From contig CM056553.1 of NCBI GenBank assembly GCA_029721515.1, forward strand, positions 7,824,349 to 7,888,348: a DNA stretch of 64,000 nucleotides. The letters run 5' to 3'. A model generated the notes under the pieces. That model worked only from the letters and a program-made list of their open reading frames with translations, did not search any database and was not told the DNA's origin. How positions within the stretch are numbered: the first letter of the stretch is position 1; each line of letters starts with the position of its first letter. Positions 48,229 through 61,137 of this stretch are shown in pieces. The position numbers were made by a program, and so were the translations under genes. The DNA is from Synanceia verrucosa. Taxonomy: Eukaryota; Chordata; Actinopteri; Perciformes; Synanceiidae.

Positions 48229-50260
48229 CTAAAGCAATCAAACAACACTTGTGACTTGCATTGGCTGAAAAAAGAAATTCCTTTTAAATATATCATTAAA
48301 ACTCTCTGGTTAAAAGTCTTGACTGACTGATGACAGGCAAGAGGGACAGAAATGTTGACACTGCTTGGACGCCATCTGTATGTCAAAACGTTTATGATTT
48401 AATGCCATAAAATTTCCACCACATCAATTTGCTTTTTTCTATAAAACATGTCTTGACGTGTTGAGGACATTTCGAAGGGGGAATAAGTAAAGGATGCCAT
48501 TCAAAAGATGTGAAAGTAATCACAGTTGAATCAGCGGTTGATGAGGTTGTTGATCCAGTGACTTGAAGATATTTTGAAAAGCTTTTTTTTGACACCCACT
48601 CACATTTTTAAGCTATTTCTGCTACCAGGGGGCTTAATCTCATTGTCAGACTAAAATAAGAAGTGACGCAACAACATTGTTGGTACTGTATTGTCTGCTA
48701 CAATATATATGAATACCTCTTTGTAAGTTCTTATCATTAAACTTTACTGTTCACATGAATCATAAGGACACGTCACTGAAGGGGAGGTATTAAGGGTGGG
48801 GAGTTGGTGGGGGTGAAGCTTGATATTCTTTTTGTGACACTCTTAACACGCCCACACAGGTCGGTATGCTTGTCATATGTGGGCGCTTGTTGACATGTCG
48901 TCATGGATGTGCGCGTTGGTAGCAGGAAGGCAGAGAATATATAGACAATGCCAAATCTGGTCTTTGTTGCCACCAGTCACAGATTGTCGCACATTTGCAA
49001 ATGTGTCTGAGCTTCATCCAGAAGACATTCATGGTAATTGTTCATCTTGGCAACTGCTCCAATTAAGGCCAGTAACCTACACATGACACAGTTCATGTGT
49101 ATCATTACATTGTTCAACTAATGAGCTGCATCTTAAGTAGAAACTATAGAAAATCAGACTATATCTGATGGTGTTATGGTGTTTGTACCATCAGTGTGAT
49201 CTTATTAAAAGCTTTTTTTTTTCTGGTGAAAAGCCTCTAGAGCCCTCTGTGTTTACTGGTTAACATATTGATTATATCTTGTAATTAACCGTATACTGCT
49301 TCACTGCATTAATGATATTAAACCAGCCAATTTTGTTGTCATTGATGCAGCTTCCACAAGGAAAATTAAAAGGTGAGGTTTCAGTCAAAGCAGAGGGAAC
49401 AGAAAAAAGGTTAACAGAGAAATGCAATACTAAAAACGTGGTTAACACATTCATCCATATTTAAAGACACACACTCCCACATACACTGCACACACAGCTC
49501 CATACAAGCACAAAGTGGACACCTGCTGGGAATGTCTGTGGGTCTGGACACGACCCTGTCAAGAGTCTTCAGGAGATTAATTTCCCCAGGCCTGTTTTCT
49601 TAGATAAAAAATGAAGACGGAATTTGAGACGTTTGGAACAAATCTGAAAATGATACATTTTTCAAAAGGATTAACTAAATCAGCACATTTCTCAGTCCCT
49701 TCTTCTGTCCTTTGTTTCAATCCAATATTTAAAGAAAAATGGACTGTCAGGATGGAAGAAGTTGCAATGAGATTTCCAGTCTGCATCGATGCAAAATGAA
49801 GCTTGGGATTCTATGCAATGATAATCAGGCAAAAAAAGCTATCGGAAGTAATTTATCCTCCAGAGTAATTTCAGTATTTATGGGATTCACCTTCAAAATG
49901 TAATGTGGCATGCAGGTAGAAAAAAACACAGTAAATGAGAAATCCAGTGAGAAAGAGAGTGAGGGAGGGACAGGGGGACGGGAGTCATAAAGTAAGCACA
50001 GTCTGACATTCAGGCAGGTCTCCTGTGACCTCCACCATCACCGCCCTACGACCTTCACATCAGACGGGAAATATGAGGCTGTCTTAGTCACCTCCATATT
50101 TGAATGTGCTCATTATGTCTCTGTCTGGATAAGAGCATCTGTTAGATGACTGAATAGTAATTTGTGTGCTGAGGACAGCAGACTAGCGGGGCAGATAAAG
50201 GAGCTTTGTCTTAGTTACATTTCAGCAGGTAGCAGCATGGCCTAGACTGCCAACAGGTTT
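48229..50260. other. Non-coding stretch, no gene recognised
   Basis: Mixed AT-rich sequence with T runs near 48583 and 49213. ORFs are short and without domains. Confidence 0.45.
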
Positions 50261-50580
50261 TGCTACTGTGCAAGCCTAATGGTGGATGACTGAAGGGAGG
50301 AGAGGGAGTCGCTGCGAGACGACATGCGATTTTCCACTTGTCCGAGCAGTTTTCTGTGAAATAACACATGAGTCGCCTTGCACTAGTTCAACGAATGTAT
50401 CACGTAGATTTTGAAAAACGTGTTTATCTGTCAAATTGTGCCAAATATTAATGAGAGGTCTTTGACAGTAAAGGCTGTGCTCTTGCCAGCATTTCACAAT
50501 AATGCCTCTTTGTTGAGGTTGTTCTGACATCAACTGACAGCAACTGGGAAGGTTGATTTGTTGGTACAACGTGTGTTAAA
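50261..50580. other. Candidate conserved non-coding block
   Basis: A repeat-free stretch open for 97 codons on the minus strand (50276-50569) but lacking any recognised domain or splice support. It contains AATATTAATGAGAGGTC near 50446. It could be a regulatory element or an unrecognised exon; evidence is weak either way. Confidence 0.2.
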
Positions 50581-50960
50581 TCTTTGGAATACAAAATGAT
50601 GCCCCACGTCGTTTGAATAAATGTGTCACTACTATATATATGAGTGGGATGTCAGAAGCTAATATATTCCACCAGAAAATGGGAGAATTTATTATAGTCA
50701 GGGTGTTAGTGGATGGGGAGCAGCTAATGTGGATGTATATTGCAATTCGTTCAAGCCTTTTTCCATGTCATCCTACTATAGCTTGTTGTGGCACGTATGG
50801 AGGAAATAAGCAGTTGTAGCATGACGTGTTTCTGTTAATTTGCAGACATCAATATTACGCATGTGCACATCTACATTTCCCGATACTTTACAACATTATA
50901 GCTTGAAATCCAGTTACAGGATGTGAATCATGCAGCCCATGTGCTAACACATGGTGAAAA

Positions 50961-50986
50961 TGTGTGTGTGTGTGTGTGTGTGTGTG
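50961..50986. repeat. (TG)13 microsatellite
   Basis: Perfect TG tract following ATGGTGAAAA. Confidence 0.95.
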
Positions 50987-51301
50987 ATACCAGTATAAAT
51001 ATAAAACACTGTCCCATAGCGTAACGGAAAAATATCAGTGACAAAAAAACATTTTTTTTTCTAGCCATAAAGTCATTTCCAGGTAAGATACGAGCTTACA
51101 AGCTACAAAAATATGTTTTTTTTTACTTCTGAGGATTGTGTTTGTACTTTAACACCATCCAGAACAGTTTTCTTGCAGCTGATCAGAATTCTTGGCTTGC
51201 CTTGCTCTTCCTTCAAACCTTCTATTTAAGGATTGCACCCCCTCCAAGCTATTGTACCAGTGCCACTGTGCTAATCAATCACAGACCATGCTCTGTGCAG
51301 T

Positions 51302-51330
51302 AGTGTGTGTGTGCGTGTGTGCGTGTGAGC
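51302..51330. repeat. Interrupted (TG)n/(CG) microsatellite
   Basis: GTGTGTGTGTGCGTGTGTGCGTGTG, a TG tract with two C interruptions. Confidence 0.9.
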
Positions 51331-53100
51331 ATACATACTCACACATCGGTAAAGGGGAGTTTAGCTGATGCTATTCGAATGATTATGAGTCCTTAAACAT
51401 CAAGCCTATTGCCAAATTGCCCTTGACAAACAGGAAATATGTTGTTAGCTAAGATAATGTGCTGCCTATTATTTTAGGCTATAGTGCTCTGCCAGAACAC
51501 CGGATTATTTGGAGCTTGCAGGGCGGCGGCAGCTGCACGCTTAGAGATACACAGAGCTGAAACGGGGAACATCACCACCATTATGTTGCCAGTTATGGAG
51601 ACAAGAAAGAAAATTGTAGGTTATACCTACTGGCAGAGAGAAATGTCTTTTGGCCCCTCAGTACTTATAGTATTTAGACATGCAACAATTTTATACTATA
51701 AAAAAACAACAGTATTTGCCATAAATTAGCTATAATGACACTTTCTCTGGCTTTATAAAAATATATTTTACACAAGGTACAGTAGCTACAAAGATTTTTC
51801 TTTGTGCTTTCATGTGGTCCAATTTGGGAACTTTCCAGCTCAATTTCCCACAAAGTCTGAAGACAACTGTCTTCCCTTTCTTCTGTCTTCAGCCTGGTGA
51901 GTTACATATCAGAAACAGTGGGCGGAAAATGTATTAAATAATTGGCAGTAACAATCCCAATGAAAATTAATTTGACGTTAATATAGAAGAATGTCTGTGG
52001 GTTAACTGTACTTTTAATTAAAGGATTCCCATTATCAGTGGGTTTGTGCATTGATTTCTCATAATCAAGGCATGTAGGCAATTACAGTTGTTTTGCATTT
52101 GCTTGAATAATACTTGTAGTAGCAATGTCTGAACATCCATATTTTTTTCTGTGTTTTCATAAACATTTAAATCGGGTACTTCATTCAACAGAAGCAGAGA
52201 TAAGCAATATGTCTTCTTGAACAGGACTTTTAGATAAAGTACATAATATATGCTAATATCTATTGTCCCCTATATTTTCATCCATCAACAGCGCATCAAC
52301 TTTACAGTATATGGAAATGTTTGTCGGCGGAATAGCCTACAACATAAATCATTCACACATCCCACCATATAACATCTCCATGGATATAGATGCATGTGAC
52401 ATCAGGGAATCTTTCCATGTGTCAATCTCATATGGCAAGGCTTGACAGCAAAATAAATAAATAAAAAAAAGCATGATGAGTAAAAACTCCTGCTGACATG
52501 CATGCGCCATAAAAGCAGCTCGAGAGGCGGCATGTTTCACAGTAAATCAAAGGTCTTGTAACAAAACTGTCAAGGCAGCGTTCAAGTGAATCACTAGTGT
52601 ATGTATGTAAAATACACATTACCGCATGATTTTTTTTTTGTTTGCTATCCAGAGGGAATGGTTCGAATAAATTAAAAACAAATGCAAGTGATTATTAAAA
52701 TAGTGAATGATTATTATTATGATTATTTCCAGTGAGCGATTGACCATCATTTTAGCTTTATTTAATCGATGATTATTATTATTACACATAAGCTGTATGT
52801 TAATGTTGTCACATGTCAAAGTAACTTTAACTTTAAACTAACCAATCGTACATATCCTATAATAATTATTCCTATTCATTAGACAATTTCTTTTTCTAAA
52901 AAGTGAAAACTTTCATTCTGCCAAATCAAGATGTCGATGACCAAACTGATTATATAATATAAAATTAAAATCGGTAAAGTCAAATGACTGTCGTGGAATA
53001 AAATACATAATCTAAAAAAAAAAAAAAAAAAAAAGGGTACGTCAGTGCAGTACTTACCAATGTACATTCCACCACTATATTTGGATAATACTAATCAAAC
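51331..53100. other. Non-coding stretch, no gene recognised
   Basis: AT-rich sequence with ATT-rich stretches (about 52700-52780) and a 21-base A run at 53014-53034. No gene or element ends recognised. Confidence 0.5.
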
Positions 53101-53156
53101 TCATCCATCCATCCATTATCTACCGCTTGTCCTCACAGGGTCGCAGGGGTCTGGAG
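53101..53156 (-). mobile_element. L2-like LINE 3' tail, minus strand
   Basis: (CATC)n at 53102-53116 followed by ATTATCTACCGCTTGTCCTC and ACAGGGTCGCAGGGGTCTGGAG. Read on the minus strand this is CTCCAG...GCGACCCTGTGAGGA-CAAGCGGTAGATAATGGATGG, the well-known 3' end of fish L2-like LINEs with a tandem ATGG tail. Only the terminal ~56 bp remain. Confidence 0.75.
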
Positions 53157-54635
53157 TCTTCCTTTAAAACTTGCACTAAATGTGCATCCTTACAGCAGGA
53201 TATTATCATGGATGGATGTCAAAGAGGGGAGCCTGGAAAGCTGGTGACGCTTGTACCAATTAAACCAGTTTGTGTTTTGTGGAAAACTGTACAAATAGAT
53301 GTCCAATACATGACAATAAATAAATGGGAACACAGCAGCTGAGACCATTCCCACATCGGAGGCTTGCCATGGGTAAGACCGTGTCTGCATGACTAACACA
53401 ACAGACGCATTGTACACCACCTGGCTGGTGCATCCTACAGACTACATCATTTAATCACTGACCCTTTGGCTCTGAGAGAGAAAAGGGGAGAGCGAGAGGC
53501 AGAGACTGCAATAAACGCTTCAAAATGTATTCTCAATCTATGAGGTGTCATATGAAGCTTTAATTTTAGATTGCTCGTGTAGCAAATTACCAAATGTATT
53601 ACCAGCCAAGACTAATCCCTTTTATATAAATCCCTACATTTCCTACTTTGTCTTACCATGAGAGGCCCTACAGTTTGTGTCTACTGGATGCTACTCTCCC
53701 TCTTCCTCCCTAAAAAGCATCAACTACTATATGTGGAGTGGGACACAGTCGCATCAATCACGATCAGTGTCTCCATGTGACTGTCATATCATTTGAAAAC
53801 ACATTCAACCCACTCGCAGTTCCCAATGACGCAGAAAATAAGGGCAAAGTCTGAACATTACTAACCATCAAAGTGAATTGGAAAGACGAGCAAAACAATA
53901 AATATCAACCGAATAGACTGTGATTGTGCACAACAACCTTTTAGATTACATAAGTCAGACCTTCAGGCAAAAAACATGCTCCATAATGAATTTCTGGTCC
54001 GATCTTATTGGGTTGTAAATCTCATTACATTTCTTCAAACTAAGCAAGTTTGATTACATTTGACTTGAGGAGGGGTTTGACAGACAAGACAGTCAGCTAA
54101 AAGAAGAAGTGGCAAAAAACAACAGCCACATAATGAAATCCTCTAATAGCACTGAGACTAAAAAGCTTTGGCAGGGGCTTTTGGATGGCTGAGGTCTGGA
54201 GAAGATTATTTTTGCTGAGTGGAGTGACAGCTAGCTTGTGAGCAAGTTTAGCTGGTTAAGCCATAAGGATGATATGTGGCTGTATTGATAAAGCGGCTTG
54301 AGTGACCCCAACAACTTTTTGTTGATTTTTACCTCCTTTATCTCTGAGTCTCATCATCAGTGTTGTACTTCCATTTTGTTGAATTGTATTATTATATTTA
54401 TTGGCAGCCAGTTCAGCCAAAATGGAGAAATCATAATGTTAATTATCTGGATTACAGAATAAATATTATATAAGGGTTTTGAAAAAAAATGCCTTTGGTA
54501 AAATATAGAAATGTGTAGGGCTAAACACCTGTTTTTGATTTAAACTGTTTATGTGTTGTAAGTCAAAGACAATTTCATACAAATTGATTCAGGGATTAAA
54601 TGTTCATATTTTTACTTTAATTATACGTGTCTGTG
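53157..54635. other. Non-coding stretch, no gene recognised
   Basis: AT-rich sequence between the two L2 tails. No exon or further repeat recognised. Confidence 0.5.
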
Positions 54636-54751
54636 ATGGTGTGGCGGTCTGTCCAGGGTCTACCCAATGTCAGATGGAATCAGCTCCAGCCCCCCAAAGA
54701 CCCTGAATAGGATAAGCGGTGATTACCAGAGGATGAATGAATGAATGAATT
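54636..54751 (+). mobile_element. L2-like LINE 3' tail, plus strand
   Basis: GTGGCGGTCTGTCCAGGGTC (54641), CAGCTCCAGCCCCCC (54682), GACCCTGAATAGGATAAGCGG (54699) and a tandem (ATGA)n tail at 54733-54751 together form the classic 3' end of a fish L2-like LINE in plus orientation. The insertion is strongly 5'-truncated. The opposite-strand tail at 53101 is a separate insertion with a different tail unit. Confidence 0.85.
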
Positions 54752-54962
54752 ATGTGTGACCAGAGTTTGAGACCTGTGTTTTTATGTTTATGTTGTGTCA
54801 TGTTGTATTAGTGACATTTGTAGTAACATTTGGGTGTTGATGTTATGTAGTTTCTATACATTTTTAATTCTACATGAAACTTTCCTCGATGCACTTGTTG
54901 TCAACCAATTTTTTTTTAGCTAATAAGTTTCAGAAGGAGTTTTGACTCAACCACAAGTAAGA

Positions 54963-55509
54963 AGGGCTGGGCGATATGGCCTAAAGAAAAAAATCCCCGA
55001 TTTTTTTTTTCACAAAAAAAATCAGATTTACTATTTAAATTGATTTTTTTGTTGGTCGTATGGTGGACTGTATTTTGGTACCTGTGCTTGTCTTTTTCAT
55101 TCCACTGCACACAAGAATTTTCTCCCATTTGGCAGGATGCTTTTGTTTGCGGTGCTGCAGTAAATTTGTTGTACTGTTGCCTTGCAGCAACTGCTAGCAA
55201 CAGACTTCATACATACAGTACTTTGCAGCGGGGTGTTGTCCGGTCTAAATGTGACCTCGTGAATGTGAACGATTCCAAATAACAGATGACACGGTGCTTT
55301 TTTTTTTTTTTTTGGGGAATGAGTTCTTCCCTGCTCACTGCCATGTTGTTTGTATCACTGTTTGCTTGGGGAGGGCCGCGCTCATGCCGAACTACAGGAG
55401 CCCAGAGGGCATCGTTGACGGAGGTTGAGAAAATTGATTTTCATTCAAACGAGTCGACGTGAACCACACACTCGTGTTTATCGATGAAATCAGTTTATCG
55501 CCCAGCTCT
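54963..55509. mobile_element. hAT-like MITE (AGGGCTGGGCGATA termini)
   Basis: The left terminus AGGGCTGGGCGATATGG (54963) and right terminus TTTATCGCCCAGCTCT (ending 55509) are inverted repeats over 14 bp with one mismatch. The 7-bp word CAAGTAA lies at 54954-54960 and again at 55511-55517, within 1-2 bases of each end, consistent with an 8-bp hAT duplication that has decayed slightly. The ~547-bp interior has T/A runs (54999-55020, 55298-55313) and short ORFs on both strands without transposase motifs. Confidence 0.8.
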
Positions 55510-55517
55510 CCAAGTAA

Positions 55518-57767
55518 CACAGATCAGTTCCAGAAGTTACAAATCAGGAAATAATATATCTGTGTACTGGTAGGTGTTCCATGCATGAGCAACATGCATG
55601 AGAATAAACAGGAACGCTATATAATTAGAAATAAAAGGAAAGAAAAATCTAACACACAGCTGCTGGTGAAACAGAAAAGTTATATTTTCAATAAAATGCA
55701 GTTTATCACAGAAAATGACTTTGTTCAACTGTCAGAAATAGAAACACGTTTTGGCAGACTGCATGAATCTGCAATGGAGATGAATCAGAAAATTTCTATA
55801 ACATCAGTGTAGCTGTGTGAAAGGCCTGCACTTCCTATATAGTGTTTTGTATATGATTCACTATAGGATTAGGAACCTATGGAAAGGTTACTGTACAGTC
55901 CGTCCATATGGCGGTGGGAGGCCTAGTGGATTTAATCACACATTTTGGCTCATAATCTCATCATCTACTGGGCATGGTGTATGAATTTTTTTTTATTTTT
56001 TTTTCTAACAGTATAGCCGTTAGTCAAATGAGGCCAGTGCAATCAGCCCTGACAGATTTAGAGCATGTTACAAGCCCTGTTTGTCACAGGCTGTACCTGC
56101 CACTCAACCAGCAAAGGAGAGAAAAAGAACAGGAGAAGGAAAATAAGAACATTTTGTCTTTTGAATACCTTTAGGTAACTTGAATAGAAGTAATTTTAGG
56201 GCCCCCTGGGGCTTAAATGGTATGCCTTGATTTTGTTGAAAAGAACTGCAACCCACACAAAAAGGCACTACTAGTTCCATATTTTATGCTAATTGCTTAT
56301 AATTGCCCACCCAAACTTTATATAGTTCAGACTGAAATCTTAGTGATTGGTTTGTTTGATTTGAATGAACTACAAAGTCACAGTCACATAATCAAGACGT
56401 ATCTGTTCTGTCAGATGAGTTTTGTTTAAAAAAAAAAAAAAAAAAAAAAAAAGGGGGTCTGCATTACTGTTTTGTTTTGTGTGGCTATAGATGAGGTATA
56501 TGCACACCTGCGTGCTTCTGTCTAAATAAATCAAAATAAAACATTTTTTAAGTTGTCACTTTGCAATTTTAAGCGATTTTGGCCCAAAGTAGGTCAATCG
56601 TTCCTGACAAAACTGCAAACAAAATGTGACTCTTTCAGTCCTCTCTTGATTGCCTAATTTAAACAGACATGGATTGACACGGCAGGTGATGATTTCAGTG
56701 CTGAAAGAAATAGCAGGTTTGGAAATACACATCCAGTCCTATTCAAGGTGAACCATTCTGTGGTGAGTAGTTGTTGCAAAAAAAAAAAAAAAAAACCCTT
56801 TTATGCAACATAATTATCTGGCCATGGTGATGGAAAGAGTCAAGGAATAACTTTTATGTTTGTGCTTTGCCGTCTGACATTGGCATGGAAATTAAAATCA
56901 TAGTCAACTGAATGAATGAATGAATAAATAAATCACCGTTTGGAAATTCTTTTGAAAAACCACACAATATACTGGTAAAAACATTTTTAGAATATATTTT
57001 TTTTTCAATGAGACAAATGCTCTAATTAACCATTAAGAGTTTGTGTGCTTGAGCCTCGGCAAGTGGAGGGAAGACAGCAGAGTGCGTCGCCCTCTCAGAT
57101 TCTCAGATTCTCTCCGCATAATCACCTGCAACAGGATTAGTTCAGGGGCTCAGGGTCTGCCACTGGGTCCTAAATTTGTTTTCCAAAAGCCCCAGCTGGC
57201 CTTCCTCATTATTTGGACCAGGTATCGCCAAGTCCCCCCACCCCCCAAGAGCATACCGTGCCTCCATCTTTTTCTGCATCCTGTCATCCATCCATCCACC
57301 CATGCCCATCAGCAACAGTGGATTCTCCCTCTTCATGTTGGGCCCTATAATTCTGTTTATTAATGCTTCATATCACTGCAGTAAAAAAAATTACATTTGA
57401 TGGCTAAGACAACTGGACGGTCCCTCTGGTCCACTCGTAAACACTAGCAGACTCACTCCTGTTCGTGTCATGTACCCGAGATCGTCTGACTGTCGCACAT
57501 TTTGCTGTTCGCAGTGTCATCGTTTGCTGATTGAAGGCTTTCAAAAAAGCTGCATGTTTGTATTTTGTAAATGACTGCTCTGAGCTAGCAAAGCAGTAAG
57601 CAAGCTAGCTAAGGGTTGCAAACACAGCAGGAGGGACTGTGTAAGTTGCAAACAAAGCACATTTAAGAAAAGCATGAATATAAACGGGTCATTTCTGAAA
57701 AGATTATACTGTATATAATCCCACTGAGATGCATGGAGTTTAAGGAATTTGATTCATATGTGACACG
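55518..57767. other. Non-coding stretch; long A runs, no gene recognised
   Basis: AT-rich sequence with a 25-base A run at 56428-56452, another A run at 56778-56794, and (GAAT)n/(AAAT)n at 56910-56933. ORFs at 57043-57400 lie in a somewhat GC-richer part (with CCATCCATCC at about 57289) but show no domain. Confidence 0.5.
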
Positions 57768-58151
57768 TTAAAAACATTGAGTGCCATTGACGTATTTCAA
57801 CGTCATTTAAAATCTGAATGCCATCGACATAATAATACATCAAAGTGGTTTTTTTGGCAGTGGGTCACCGGTCGCGGTCTCCCGCAGCCTGTGAGTAATG
57901 TTGGGGCTTCTGGGAGATTCAAAGCTAACGGACGGATTCAGGACAAAAAATGGTGATTTTGGTCAAAGAGCCCTCATGAAACAAGAACACAACAAGGTTA
58001 AAAACAAACATTTTTTCATGATGAAATAGAGAATCTCTTCTTTCATTTGAGCTATTCAGTGTTTTCAGACACATAGTACAACATTTTTTGTGGGTGAAAT
58101 ATGACTAAAAATTGGCAAAAACGCTGGCACAAGGCACTTTCTCAAAGAGTT
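57768..58151. mobile_element. piggyBac-like MITE, copy 2
   Basis: TTAA (57768-57771) is followed by a degenerate terminus AAACATTGAGTGCC. The right end GGCACTTTCTCAAAGAG (58133-58149) is the same terminus as in the 28 kb copy with a small insertion. Shared interior landmarks include GTGCCATTGACGTATTTCAA (57781), GCAGCCTGTGAGTAATG (57884) and AGAATCTCTTCTTTCATTTG (58030). It is about 380 bp long, in the same orientation as copy 1 and without coding capacity. Confidence 0.75.
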
Positions 58152-58319
58152 GGTTGAGAAAAAAACACTGGTTATTAACTTTTCTTCAGTTTGAATCCAA
58201 CAGTTGTTTTTTTTAATGATATAAATTAAATGACATATAGGCTAGGCGTTAAACTGAGCTCCGGGCACCCAGCACATGACAAGTGCAGTTCAGACTGGTT
58301 ATCATGTGTAGACAGGCTC

Positions 58320-58575
58320 AGGAAGAAGACAATACGAGTCACTACTGATCGGAAGGTCACTGGTTCAAATCCCAGCTCCCCCTAGGTGCATGTGGAAGTG
58401 TCCTTGAGCAAGATACTGAACCCCAAATTGCTCCTGATGAGCAGTTGGCGCCTTGCATGGAATCAGCATCAGAATGTGTGTGTGGATGGGTGAATGTGGC
58501 ATGTACTGTAACGCGCTTTGAGCTGTCAGTAGACTGGAAAAGCGCTATAGAAATGCAGGACCATTTACCACTGTG
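58320..58575 (+). mobile_element. tRNA-derived SINE
   Basis: GGTTCAAATCCC at 58363-58374 matches an RNA polymerase III B box. The body reads GTGTCCTTGAGCAAGATACT (58398), TGAACCCCAAATTGCTCCTG, GATGGGTGAATGTG (58485) and AACGCGCTTTGAGCTGTCAG (58510), and ends GGAAAAGCGCTATAGAAATG near 58556. I recognise the order as a common fish SINE. The A box is poor. The 84-codon minus-strand ORF here is not a gene. Confidence 0.8.
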
Positions 58576-59600
58576 ACAGGGCAGCCTGTCTTCATCACTG
58601 TATGGAAGCAATGCACTGTACTTTTCATATCAGTAATTTAAAAACTGAATGCATATTCACCATAGGTTTTGCGTGAGAAGTGGCAGTCCCTTCTTTCTAA
58701 ACTGCAATCATAAGCGACTATAAAATGGACAAAGGGAAAAAGTGAGTGGCCTATAACAGGCGTTCCTTTTATCACATAAAAAGCTAACTTTAATTTGCAC
58801 AATTAGCCTAATGCGCCGCTATCGTTTCATTAAATTCATTAAAGTGCATTTCTACTCTCCTCTACAATGGCCGGGGTTCTTCACGGCAATATGAGCTCCA
58901 AGTACCAACTTCCAGTGAACACACCATAAGGCAAACTCTCACTCCCCAGGGTCCTAAACAGGTTCTGGTAGCAGCCTGTGTCTGTTGGTCATCAACAGAC
59001 CATTTTCTACTACAGTATGTTTTCTATGATACAGCCCAACTTACAAAAAAATAACTTACTGAGTTGAAATCATATAATAACAATAGTAATAATAAATTTA
59101 TATTGATGATGACCATGATTATAGACTAATTACAAAAAAATAACCTAGTTCAAAAATCCGCCCCTACCTCAAGCCTGACCTACATATTGTCTGAAAAAAT
59201 GTTCCATTCCTAAAATTAAAAAAAAAAAAAAAAAATGTGAACACAAATCAGCATTAACTGTTTATTCAGGTCCACATGCTATAATTATGCTTATGGGGTC
59301 CTGTGTTTCAACTTTTGCTGTGGAAAATGAACACATACGTGGAATACGTCTTTGCGTTATTCATAACACCTGATCTCCAAACCTTGACCAACATTTAGCA
59401 AAAGAGTAAATGGTTGAAGTGAAAATTAATTTCATGGTTGCCTTTATTGATATAACTTTGATTGATTGATTTCCTTTAAATTTGTCATGTAAATCATTAC
59501 ACAATAAGCAAAACAGAGTGGAAATACCAGAGTCAAAGAGACATATGTGCATTGATCTCAGGTCAAGCAGAAAAGATTGTGAATCTAACACCTCACAATC
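58576..59600. other. Non-coding stretch, no gene recognised
   Basis: AT-rich sequence with a 19-base A run at 59218-59236 and AAT-rich parts. No gene seen. Confidence 0.5.
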
Positions 59601-60130
59601 CTGATAATCTCCATGCTTATCAGCGCGGAAGGACTGGGGAAAGATGAGAGCATCCTGCTGTTGCTTATCCCCTCTCAGCATGGCAACCGCACTGATCAGA
59701 GGAGGAGGACACAGGTGGAGACCTGGAACAGTGTCATCATCAATGCTCAAACAGAAACCAAACAGTCTGGCCCCGGCACCAGGAGCTGGCTTTAGCCTAG
59801 GTGGGAAATGCCAGCCAAATACCTTTTTGCTCTCTCCTGATTCCATGCTCCCCTCTCATAACAATATCAGAGGCTGTTTGGCGGATGGTGAGAAGGCTAA
59901 TATTGAACAGGCAGGCCAGACAAATAAGAGCAAAGTGTACTTAGCCACCTGTGGACCAGCTGGAGAGGAGATGGCCATAAGATGGTACGGAGTCCTCAGA
60001 GATTCAGTAAGATGATCAAAGTGAATGAAAACAACAGAAGCACTGGACCTGCTGCTGCACAGAAAATTATACAAACCCTTTATGAGAATTACTGATGAAT
60101 GGTTCTGCCACAACACTTTAAGGCATCTGC
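59600..60130. other. Candidate conserved non-coding block with ORFs on both strands
   Basis: A GC-richer, repeat-free stretch. The minus strand is open for 161 codons (59361-59846) and the plus strand for 123 codons (59644-60015). Neither translation shows a signal peptide, a transmembrane span or a known domain, and both lack a supported start or splice context. Low stop density on both strands with good complexity suggests constraint or simple composition; I lean towards a regulatory element over a gene. Confidence 0.3.
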
Positions 60131-60783
60131 GACTTGATGAATAGTGTCAAAATAAGTCCCACCATTATCCATTACTTGTCACTTTCACGTTGAACCGCAA
60201 CGTTGTATCTATCAAGCAGCGCTAAGTTGGTTGCTTGAATTAACTTTCTTGTTTAAGGTCATTTATTAATATTTCCCAGACTATATATTTCCCACATGAT
60301 TTGCTGAGAAAACGTCTAGAACTTCTTAATCAATAGTCAATCTGGAGCTGCCATGATTTCTCCAGTGATAAAAATACTCAAATTCAAAATGTGTACCTTG
60401 AGGCTTTGTTTCGTTACAAAGACGAGAGCAATAATTACAGTCGTCCCAAGTAGAGCTGCTGTGTATTGATATAAGATTAGAGTGGAGTGTGACAAGAAAG
60501 TAATCTATTGGACATTATTTTGGTTTGAAAGTGGCTGCGTAGCTGAATCAGTGGCTCGCCAGCTCTCGCTGGTAAAGCCGAAGCTACAATACTATATCTA
60601 ACCACAAAATGTGTATATGCCTGTAAGCAAAGTATGCAGCGTGTCAACATCTTTTTAACAAAATACAGTTTTCTCTGTTCATCTGTTCAACCTCACATAG
60701 CTTGAGGTCAGAGATCCAGAGGTCATTGTACCAGTTTTTAGTATAACTTTGGAGCGTTATTTACCAATCAATTCATTAGTTTC
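60131..60783. other. Non-coding stretch, no gene recognised
   Basis: AT-rich sequence upstream (plus sense) of the minus-strand LINE 3' end. No element or exon recognised. Confidence 0.5.
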
Positions 60784-61083
60784 ATTTCAAATCAAATCAA
60801 AAGCCTTTATTGTCATTATATGACAATGCATTCAACAAAATTAGGATGCTCCACTTGGTGCTTAGTTAAATGTAAAAAAAAAAAAAAAGGTCAAGCTCAA
60901 AGAAAATAAAATAGAAAATACAAAAATAAAGTTTGTAAGCAAATAAGCTAAGATTTACAACTATTTACAATAGTAAGGCACAGTTATTGCTACAGATAGA
61001 ATATTGCAGAATTTAAATGAAATATTGCACGTTGTTACCTGTTATTACACAGAGAGGTAGTATGTATTAATAGTATAATATAT

Positions 61084-61137
<54 letters not shown>

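Noticed and set aside
48018..48386. 122-codon minus-strand ORF
   Set aside because: Alternative frame of the same GC-rich block; its translation is less protein-like and it runs past the plausible splice sites.
53102..53116. CRISPR-like or satellite array from CATC repeats
   Set aside because: It is the short tandem tail of an L2-like LINE; no spacer-repeat structure exists anywhere in the window.
58363..58374. tRNA gene from the B-box match
   Set aside because: No paired acceptor stem or good A box; the downstream body is a SINE.
59361..59846. 161-codon minus-strand ORF as a gene
   Set aside because: No domain, signal or splice support, and the opposite strand is equally open; kept only as a candidate conserved block.
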